Shown here: piece by piece, positions 1 to 4,643 of the stretch | Layout: each line of letters starts with the position of its first letter | Position numbering within the stretch: the stretch's first letter is position 1 | Assembly (NCBI GenBank): GCA_903891335.1 | Contig: CAITDX010000030.1 | Location: 1-8,731, forward strand | Direction: 5' to 3' | From: an uncultured bacterium | GTDB taxonomy: Bacteria; Patescibacteriota; Microgenomatia; UBA1400; PJMF01 | Length of the DNA stretch: 8,731 bases | The notes under the pieces: model-generated | Database searches by the model: none | Seen by the model: the letters and a program-made list of their open reading frames with translations, nothing else | Told to the model about the DNA's origin: nothing | Translations under genes and position numbers: made by a program

Positions 1-1
1 A

Positions 2-202
2 AGCGAATATGGTGGTCTTTACACGCAAGATGATCTCGTCAACCTCGATAAACACCAGATCATCAACAAGATTTCAATCGATAATGTCTTGTCACGACCC
101 TTCCCCGCTTACACCCTGCCTCTAGCCAAGAGCAGTAATCAAAACCGCGACAAAGTCATCCGCAATAGTCGGGAGAGGTATGCGAAGAAGAGGGGTTTGT
201 GA
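2..202 (+). CDS. C-terminal fragment, probable type IV secretion/conjugative TraG/VirD4-like ATPase
   Basis: An open frame enters from the left edge and ends at TGA 200-202, giving 66 residues of a protein whose start lies outside the window. The visible part reads as a short acidic/aromatic stretch (LYTQDDLVNL), then KISIDNVLSRPF, then a proline-containing turn, and a basic tail SRERYAKKRGL. This order resembles the C-terminal end of TraG/VirD4-type DNA-binding ATPases (TraM-recognition region) common in Patescibacteria, which usually end in a basic SRxRY-type tail. That match is from memory of the family, and no Walker motif or other catalytic feature is in view. If right, the protein would be a membrane-associated coupling or DNA-translocation ATPase. 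Its stop codon directly abuts the stop of the convergent toxin gene. Confidence 0.5.
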   Translation, partial: SEYGGLYTQDDLVNLDKHQIINKISIDNVLSRPFPAYTLPLAKSSNQNRDKVIRNSRERYAKKRGL

Positions 203-469
203 TTAATAAACCTGATTGTGCGTGCCTACATCATAAAAAATCAAAAATTCTTCATCTTCACCATAAACCACTCTTACATCTCCTGTAATTGAAAAGGCTC
301 TTTTACCAATTTTTGCTCCAATTAGAGCATGATTGCGCAATATTGGATGCGTAGGATTAACACTAAAAAGCTGTAGTCTTTGGGCGAATTTTTTGGCTAG
401 ATTTGGATGAGCAGCAATGCGTTTTTGAAAAGATTTGACAAAAGTTTTACTGTATTTAATCCTTTTCAT
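203..469 (-). CDS. RelE/YafQ-like toxin of a type II toxin-antitoxin pair
   Basis: This is a small basic protein of 88 residues from ATG 467-469. A TTG at 473-475 would add two residues, but the ATG is preferred. The RelE/ParE-superfamily pattern is visible: a Lys/Arg-rich N-terminal helix (KRIKYSKTF, then KSFQKR), a central strand region, GDVRVVYGED with the conserved strand arginine, and the C-terminal strand ending FYDVGTHNQVY, typical of RelE/StbE and YafQ-type mRNA interferases. Such toxins cut mRNA on the ribosome and are neutralised by the partner antitoxin. The start lies inside the antitoxin gene (14-base overlap), and I see no good Shine-Dalgarno sequence, so translation is probably coupled to the antitoxin. 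The gene looks intact. The exact subfamily (RelE, YafQ or HigB-like) cannot be settled by eye. Confidence 0.85.
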   Translation of the reverse strand: MKRIKYSKTFVKSFQKRIAAHPNLAKKFAQRLQLFSVNPTHPILRNHALIGAKIGKRAFSITGDVRVVYGEDEEFLIFYDVGTHNQVY

Positions 470-752
470 AACCAAGCTTGTTCAAAAGATCGCTTATATT
501 TTTTGCCTCCTTAAAATTTTTCGAGGTGGCTAAATCCTCATCCATCTCGTTGTATCTCTGGGCAGCTTTTTCGGAGAGCTTCATTGATGGAGACTCGAAA
601 TGCATTTGTAACCTCAAGTTTCCTTGAGCAATTTGATGCATGGCTAAACGCATTACTTCTTGCAAGGATGAAAAACCTTGACTAATCGCCATCTGGTAGG
701 CACGATCACGAAGATCAGTGGTAACTGGAATCTGAACAACTGTTCTACTCAT
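456..752 (-). CDS. RelB/DinJ-like ribbon-helix-helix antitoxin
   Basis: The product has 98 residues. Its N-terminus TVVQIPVTTDLRDRAYQMA followed by QGFSSLQEVMRLAM fits a ribbon-helix-helix DNA-binding domain: a short strand with alternating residues, then two helices with the G-F-SS-L turn. The C-terminal half is charged (KAAQRYNEMDED, then KNISDLLNKL) and would be the disordered or helical segment that wraps the toxin. The gene precedes and overlaps the RelE-like toxin, the normal antitoxin-first order that lets the antitoxin or the complex repress its own promoter. ATG 750-752 has no Shine-Dalgarno sequence and lies 10 bases after a consensus -10 box, so the mRNA is probably leaderless or nearly so. 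The pair seems complete. Confidence 0.85.
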   Translation of the reverse strand: MSRTVVQIPVTTDLRDRAYQMAISQGFSSLQEVMRLAMHQIAQGNLRLQMHFESPSMKLSEKAAQRYNEMDEDLATSKNFKEAKNISDLLNKLGYEKD

Positions 753-756
753 AGTG

Positions 757-781
757 CATACAATTATACTGTTTTAGTATG
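757..781. promoter_or_regulatory. Candidate antitoxin operator: repeated ATAC/GTAT half-sites over the -10 box
   Basis: On the plus strand, ATACT (766-770) and AGTAT (776-780) form a perfect 5-base inverted repeat with a 5-base spacer that covers part of the -10 box. CATAC (757-761) and GTATG (777-781) form a second inverted pair. The tetramer ATAC thus starts at 758 and 766, with its complement GTAT at 777. Ribbon-helix-helix antitoxins typically bind short repeated half-sites of this kind at their own promoter. The assignment as operator is an inference from position and symmetry. Confidence 0.4.
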
Positions 782-790
782 GAATGTCAA
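763..790 (-). promoter_or_regulatory. Sigma-70-type promoter of the toxin-antitoxin pair
   Basis: On the minus strand a perfect -35 TTGACA (785-790) is followed after 16 bases by a perfect -10 TATAAT (763-768). Transcription would begin near 756, only about 3-5 bases before the antitoxin ATG at 752. The -35 box is made from the last codons (Ile-Asp-Ile) of the upstream cyclase gene. This allows the toxin-antitoxin pair to be transcribed apart from the radA unit, although read-through from that unit is also possible. Confidence 0.75.
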
Positions 791-1316
791 TTTTCACCAC
801 CGCTCTCACCGGTGAACCATCGCCTCCTTTGATTCGCAGCGGTAAACCACAGAATTCAAAGATTTCGTGAGCAGGCAAAGCTTCGGTGTTAGCTAAGTTT
901 TCATACGAAATAATATCGTGCTCCAAAAGCAGTTTTTCTAAGTCTAGATCAAATTCAAATTTTTCTGACAAACCAATAAATTTTGGCTTTTTGTCTATCA
1001 AAATTTGTGCAAGCTTTCGGTCGATGTTCTGGTCATGAAAAATTAAACCAATCTGCTCGTTATACTCAACCCCCTCTTGATATATTTTTGCCTTCCCCAT
1101 AAATACTCCTATCTCAAAATCATCAAGAGTTTTACCACTAGCTACCATGTGATAAGGCACATTGACGTTCGTTCCTAGGTGAGTAGTTAACTGAAGTTGG
1201 CGCAAATTCCAGCCTTCCCTATCGAGCTGGTGAATTTCTTCTACAATCACCTCGGGATCACCGGGATAAACCGGCATGTGGTGATAGAGTGGTTGAGTAA
1301 GGTCGATAATACGCAT
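774..1316 (-). CDS. Cyclase-family protein (kynurenine formamidase-like fold), altered metal site
   Basis: The start is ATG 1314-1316 (180 residues), preferred over TTG at 1323-1325 because it lies 10-12 bases after a strong purine-rich Shine-Dalgarno sequence. The opening MRIIDLTQPL, the YPGDP segment, the core THLGTNVNVPYHM and the C-terminal GLPLRIKGGDGSPVRAVV mark the cyclase superfamily (Pfam PF04199), whose known members include metal-dependent amide hydrolases such as kynurenine formamidase. The usual core motif HxGTHxDxPxH carries metal ligands. Here the second His is Asn50 and the Asp is Asn52, while His46 and His56 remain. Further on, the Glu of YENL (Glu139) is present, but the position expected for another metal His, twelve residues earlier, appears to hold Glu127. 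Function is therefore uncertain, and the substrate is unknown. It is the last gene of the radA unit, one base after the radA stop. Confidence 0.8.
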   Translation of the reverse strand: MRIIDLTQPLYHHMPVYPGDPEVIVEEIHQLDREGWNLRQLQLTTHLGTNVNVPYHMVASGKTLDDFEIGVFMGKAKIYQEGVEYNEQIGLIFHDQNIDRKLAQILIDKKPKFIGLSEKFEFDLDLEKLLLEHDIISYENLANTEALPAHEIFEFCGLPLRIKGGDGSPVRAVVKIDIPY

Positions 1317-1317
1317 G

Positions 1318-2730
1318 CTATTCAAGCTCCTCCTCGCTCTTCTTTGCTAATAATCCAAGTTCCTTTAATAATCCCCAAATGGTCGTGTGAGTCTCACGGG
1401 AAATGATTTTAGTAAACCCAAGTCTTCGGGCTTCTTTGGCTCGTCGCTCAAAATATGGGGTTTTGCGTATCTCTCCAAGCAACCCAATTTCTCCGATAAA
1501 AACAGTATTTTGATCAATTTTTTTACCCGATAGAGAGCTGGCAATGGCAACTGCTAGACCCAAATCCACACTCGCCTCTTTGATTCTAAAACCACCCGCT
1601 ACACTGAGAAAGACATCATAAAAAGCCAAGGGTAAGCGAGCGTGTTTTTGAAGTACTGCTGCCAAGACCTGAATCCGCGCTAAATCAACACCTCGCCCCA
1701 CTCTTCGCGGCATCGCCAATTGTGACTTAACCACTAGAGCTTGTACCTCTGCCAACAATGGACGGGTTCCCTCCATCAGGCAAACCGTCGCTGCTCCAGT
1801 CACCAGTTGATTGCTATTTTCTAGAAACAACTCACTGGGATTACTAATTTCCCGCAATCCATAGTCTTCACTCTGGAACAAGCCCACTTCGTCAGTGGCA
1901 CCAAAGCGATTTTTCAGTGATCGCAACATACGCAATTGGTCTGATCTTTCGCCCTCTAAGAGCAAAACTGTATCGACCATGTGTTCAAAAATTTTTGGCC
2001 CCGCAATCACCCCATCCTTAGTAATATGGCCAATGAGAAAGGTGGGAATACCCAAAGCTTTCACGGTATTGATAATGCGATCAGCTACTTCTCGGATTTG
2101 TCCAACACTCCCACTCGCCCCTGTCAAGAAAGTTGTCGATAACGACTGAACACTATCGACAATCACCAGACTTGGCTTATCTTGTTTAATCAATACCGTC
2201 AGTTCATCAACGTCAGTGGTGGTGATAAAAACCAGACTTTCTGCCAACTTATCAATTGAGTACTTTTTTGGTGCGTTTTCAATAAATCGATCGATTCTTA
2301 GGGAAATTTGAGATGGACTTTCTTCACCAGAAACGTAAAAAATCTTTTGTGTTGGCTGGTCACTCATCAATAACTGCAACACCATTTGTGTCAGTAGTGT
2401 TGATTTGCCAATACCCGGCTCACCACCAAGTAACACCACCATTCCCGGCACCAACCCACCGCCCAACACCCGATCCAACTCTCCAATTTGAGTGCAAAGT
2501 CGTCGTTTTGAGTCGCTCATGCGTTCGACTCGAGAAAATGCGATGCGTTTTTGGCTTATCTCAGCTTCAGTGAGCTGCTGCTTGCCCGTCGCTAGACGGC
2601 CAACCGATGCGGCTGCCGCCATCTCCTCCACCATCGTATTCCACGACTGACATTCACTGCATTGACCAAGCCACTTCGGAAACGTAGCGCCACAGTTTTG
2701 GCAACGAAATTGAGATTTACTCTTTGGCAT
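1318..2730 (-). CDS. radA: DNA repair/recombination ATPase RadA (Sms)
   Basis: Full-length RadA of 470 residues, close to the usual 450-460. Domains in order: an N-terminal four-cysteine zinc finger (Cys10, Cys13, Cys24, Cys27), a RecA-like ATPase core with Walker A GEPGIGKST (residues 103-111) and a Walker B strand LVIVDS near 187-192, the RadA signature KNRFG at 273-277, and a C-terminal Lon-protease-like domain (DVFLSVAGGFRIKEAS, then GEIGLLGEIR). RadA is a cytoplasmic hexameric ATPase that drives branch migration or helicase-like unwinding in homologous recombination; its Lon-like domain acts as a scaffold rather than a protease. The gene starts one base after the stop of the small membrane protein gene, ends one base before the cyclase ATG, and shows only a weak ribosome binding site, so coupled translation is likely. 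No defects are seen. Confidence 0.97.
   Translation of the reverse strand: MPKSKSQFRCQNCGATFPKWLGQCSECQSWNTMVEEMAAAASVGRLATGKQQLTEAEISQKRIAFSRVERMSDSKRRLCTQIGELDRVLGGGLVPGMVVLLGGEPGIGKSTLLTQMVLQLLMSDQPTQKIFYVSGEESPSQISLRIDRFIENAPKKYSIDKLAESLVFITTTDVDELTVLIKQDKPSLVIVDSVQSLSTTFLTGASGSVGQIREVADRIINTVKALGIPTFLIGHITKDGVIAGPKIFEHMVDTVLLLEGERSDQLRMLRSLKNRFGATDEVGLFQSEDYGLREISNPSELFLENSNQLVTGAATVCLMEGTRPLLAEVQALVVKSQLAMPRRVGRGVDLARIQVLAAVLQKHARLPLAFYDVFLSVAGGFRIKEASVDLGLAVAIASSLSGKKIDQNTVFIGEIGLLGEIRKTPYFERRAKEARRLGFTKIISRETHTTIWGLLKELGLLAKKSEEELE
1327..1335 (-). promoter_or_regulatory. Ribosome binding site of the cyclase-family gene, inside the end of radA
   Basis: On the minus strand the sequence GAGGAGGAG, which also encodes three Glu residues near the end of RadA, lies 8-12 bases before ATG 1316 depending on the register used. 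It is the strongest Shine-Dalgarno sequence in the window. It decides the start at 1316, because the TTG at 1325 would sit only one to three bases from it. Confidence 0.65.
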
Positions 2731-2731
2731 C

Positions 2732-3073
2732 TTATTTCACACTACCGATAAACAAAGTATCGCCGCTGTATTGACCACTCACAGTCACGGTCTTACCTAC
2801 ATATCCATTTAGATCAACCACATAGCTATCAACCTCTTTGGGAGTTTGACCAGCTTCTTGCAGATAAAACATGCCTTGACTCTCAGTGATCTTGCCAGTT
2901 TTAGTTGTAGTCCCAGATTTTTCAGTTGCGCCAGGATTATTGGTTTGTGTGGTTGTGGGAGCAGGCACTGATCCTCGAGGAGTATTGGCTTGTTTAGCCG
3001 CCTGACTCATCCACCACCACGCGCCAAAACCTAGAATCGCGACGACCACTATAATTGCGATAAGTTGTTTCAT
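2732..3073 (-). CDS. Small membrane-anchored protein with a C-terminal OB-like beta domain
   Basis: I do not recognise a named family. The 113 residues divide into an N-terminal hydrophobic helix (about residues 4-22, LIAIIVVVAILGFGAWWW), a Thr/Pro/Asn-rich linker (about 28-58), and a compact C-terminal domain from about residue 60 (GKITESQGMFYLQ, then YVVDLNGYVGKTVTVSGQY, ending DTLFIGSVK). The alternation of short strands and the phrase GKTVTVSGQY resemble small OB-fold domains of secreted or envelope proteins. No lipobox cysteine or clear signal-peptidase site is seen, so it is probably a single-pass protein with its C-terminus outside the membrane. A ribosome binding site AAAGG (3080-3084) stands six bases before the ATG. 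The start is two bases after the nucleotidyltransferase stop, so it belongs to the same unit as radA. Confidence 0.75.
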   Translation of the reverse strand: MKQLIAIIVVVAILGFGAWWWMSQAAKQANTPRGSVPAPTTTQTNNPGATEKSGTTTKTGKITESQGMFYLQEAGQTPKEVDSYVVDLNGYVGKTVTVSGQYSGDTLFIGSVK

Positions 3074-3075
3074 GA

Positions 3076-3561
3076 TTAGCCTTTCTGACTCTGCCGTTGT
3101 TGTTCGGCAAGCTTACTAATACTTTTGGTTGAAGAAAATTCAGGATTGAAATCGTGCACTACCAGTAGCTTAGCATTAAATTCAGCCAAAATACGAGCCT
3201 TTTCTTGCTGAAAAGCACTGTGCGATGAAACTGCCATAAAATCTGGCTTGATCTCTGCAATTAAACGACGATGATCTTCGGGCTTATTAAACTGTTCAGG
3301 CAGGATGAAAATGAAATCAGCCAAACCCCAGCGCTTCAGGTTTTTTTGACGCACCAGCGCAGAATTAACTGGTCTACCCTCGCCTTTCATTGCTCGCACT
3401 CGCAGATCTGACTCTAGACCAACTAATAATAAGTCGGCGGTTTGCTTAGCTTTTTCCAGAAAATGACGGTGCTCTTGATGAAGCACATCAAATACTCCTG
3501 TCACTAGAGTTAAGGTTTGACTAGTTTGCTGGCGATTTTGTAAAAAGGCTTCCAGATTCAT
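3076..3561 (-). CDS. Cytidylyltransferase-fold nucleotidyltransferase (RfaE/HldE C-domain-like)
   Basis: The chosen start is ATG 3559-3561 (161 residues); a GTG at 3565-3567 would add two residues. The N-terminal VTGVFDVLHQEHRHFLEKAK corresponds to the nucleotide-binding strand-loop-helix of the cytidylyltransferase superfamily, normally written as LHxGHxxFL. Next come LLVGLESDLRVRAMKGEGRPVN, matching the VGxNSDxxVRxxKGxxRPV region of RfaE/HldE-type enzymes, and near the C-terminus FSSTKSISKL, matching the (S/T)S(T/S)xx(I/L) segment. These enzymes join a nucleotide to a phosphosugar, phosphoalcohol or FMN with release of pyrophosphate. Here HxGH reads HQEH (residues 28-31): both histidines are kept, but the glycine is glutamate. 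Substrate unknown. It is the first gene of the radA unit and has no clear Shine-Dalgarno sequence. Confidence 0.82.
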   Translation of the reverse strand: MNLEAFLQNRQQTSQTLTLVTGVFDVLHQEHRHFLEKAKQTADLLLVGLESDLRVRAMKGEGRPVNSALVRQKNLKRWGLADFIFILPEQFNKPEDHRRLIAEIKPDFMAVSSHSAFQQEKARILAEFNAKLLVVHDFNPEFSSTKSISKLAEQQRQSQKG

Positions 3562-3574
3562 GAACACTACTACT

Positions 3575-3586
3575 TGTTTATAAACA
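3575..3586. repeat. 12-base perfect palindrome in the divergent promoter region
   Basis: TGTTTATAAACA is an exact inverted repeat, lying 13 bases upstream of the minus-strand nucleotidyltransferase ATG and 63 bases upstream of the yvcK ATG. Read on the minus strand it contains TATAAA, which could serve as a -10 box about 15 bases before the ATG at 3561, though no good -35 box is found at the right distance. It could be an operator, a promoter core, or both. Confidence 0.4.
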
Positions 3587-3609
3587 CCACACTTCTACTG
3601 ATTTTATCA

Positions 3610-3636
3610 TTGAAAACGGTCAGGGTCTGTTACAAT
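3610..3636 (+). promoter_or_regulatory. Extended -10 promoter of yvcK
   Basis: An extended -10 element, TGT followed by TACAAT (hexamer 3631-3636, TG at 3628-3629), has a -35-like TTGAAA at 3610-3615 with a 15-base spacer. The short spacer is tolerated more readily at extended -10 promoters. Transcription would start near 3643, leaving a leader of only about 6-8 bases before ATG 3650 and no Shine-Dalgarno sequence. Confidence 0.55.
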
Positions 3637-3649
3637 AGATCACGTAATA

Positions 3650-4636
3650 ATGAAAAAAATTGTTGTCATCGGCGGTGGTACAGGTAGCGCTGTAGCCTTA
3701 TCCGGCCTCAAAAATTATGAAGGAATTGAGCTAAGCGCGGTTGTCGTCGTTTCAGACAACGGTGGCTCCACCGGTCGACTCCGCGACGAATTTGGCTTCC
3801 TACCCGTTGGTGATTTGCGTCAGTGTATCGCAGCACTCGCTACCGGCGAAAATGAACACGACATTCGCCGTCTACTCCTCTATCGTTTCGATCAAAATTC
3901 CAGTCTTAAGGGTCACAATCTCGGTAATTTAATTTTAACTTCTCTCGAAAACATGACCGGCTCTGCCAGCAAAGCCGTGGAGATTGCCTCCAAAATTTTT
4001 CGCATCAATGGCGCAGTGTTGCCCATTAGCGAAGATGAGGTTAATTTAGTCATTCACTATCAAAATGGTCAGATGCTCATTGGCGAAAAAAACCTTGATG
4101 ACGACAAGATGGGTGGAATCAAAATTGAGTCGATTACCCTCGACAAAACTGCGCAAATTTATCATAAGGCGGAAGAAGCCATCAGCAATGCTGATCTGGT
4201 TGTTTTTGGACCAGGAGATCTCTATGGCAGTTTGCTTCCCAATACTCTAGTTGAGGGCTTCAAAGAAGCACTCGCTACCAACAAAAAACGCGGTGGCACT
4301 TTTGTGTACGTCAGCAACTTGATGACTCACTACACCCAAACCCATCAAATGACTGCCTTAGACCACTTGCGCGCAGTCGAAAACTACTGTCAAAGACAAG
4401 TTGATGTGGTGTTGGTCAACAATCAAGCCATTGATCAAGATACGGTATCCTACTATCAGAGGGCCAATGATGCCCCTGTTGTTGACAATCTCGGTGAAGA
4501 CAAGCACAGAAAAATTATCAGAGCGCCACTCCTCTCCACTGCCAAGATCACTACCGACCCTAATGACCCCACTCCACGGAGCTTAGTCCGTCACCACAAG
4601 AAAAAACTTGCTGAAAACTTAATCGCACTTGTTTAA
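3650..4636 (+). CDS. yvcK: YvcK/CofD-like UDP-sugar-binding protein (gluconeogenesis factor)
   Basis: The product is 328 residues, the usual size. It begins MKKIVVIGGGTGS with a glycine-rich nucleotide-binding loop (8-13). Family signatures follow: SDNGGSTGRLR (35-45), PVGDLRQC (52-59), KGHNLGNL (about 87-94), GPGDLYGSLLPN (about 187-198) and YVSNLMTH. In Bacillus and Mycobacterium, YvcK homologues bind UDP-GlcNAc-type nucleotide sugars, are needed for growth on gluconeogenic carbon sources, and influence cell-wall synthesis and shape; that role is family knowledge and is not shown by this sequence. The related CofD makes coenzyme F420, but the YvcK reading fits better because no F420 genes are nearby. 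The usual Firmicute partners rapZ and whiA are absent from the window. Transcription diverges from the radA unit, and the stop is seven bases from the convergent solute-binding protein gene. Confidence 0.93.
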   Translation: MKKIVVIGGGTGSAVALSGLKNYEGIELSAVVVVSDNGGSTGRLRDEFGFLPVGDLRQCIAALATGENEHDIRRLLLYRFDQNSSLKGHNLGNLILTSLENMTGSASKAVEIASKIFRINGAVLPISEDEVNLVIHYQNGQMLIGEKNLDDDKMGGIKIESITLDKTAQIYHKAEEAISNADLVVFGPGDLYGSLLPNTLVEGFKEALATNKKRGGTFVYVSNLMTHYTQTHQMTALDHLRAVENYCQRQVDVVLVNNQAIDQDTVSYYQRANDAPVVDNLGEDKHRKIIRAPLLSTAKITTDPNDPTPRSLVRHHKKKLAENLIALV

Positions 4637-4643
4637 GATCTAT

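Noticed and set aside
200..202. Possible TGA recoding to glycine, as in some Patescibacteria lineages (Gracilibacteria/Absconditabacteria).
   Set aside because: TGA ends the first partial gene at a sensible basic C-terminus, reading through would run antisense to the toxin gene, and no other gene contains an in-frame TGA. The standard code suffices.
193..213. Hairpin across the two touching stop codons as a bidirectional terminator.
   Set aside because: The stem is only five pairs with a nine-base loop, and no T run follows on either strand.
757..759. An upstream ATG before the antitoxin that could encode a very short regulatory peptide (Met-His-Tyr-Glu-stop).
   Set aside because: It lies about four bases after the -10 box, so the predicted transcript would begin after or within it.
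4637..4643. A terminator between the convergent yvcK and solute-binding protein genes.
   Set aside because: Only seven bases separate the stops, and I found no hairpin with a T run in or around them.
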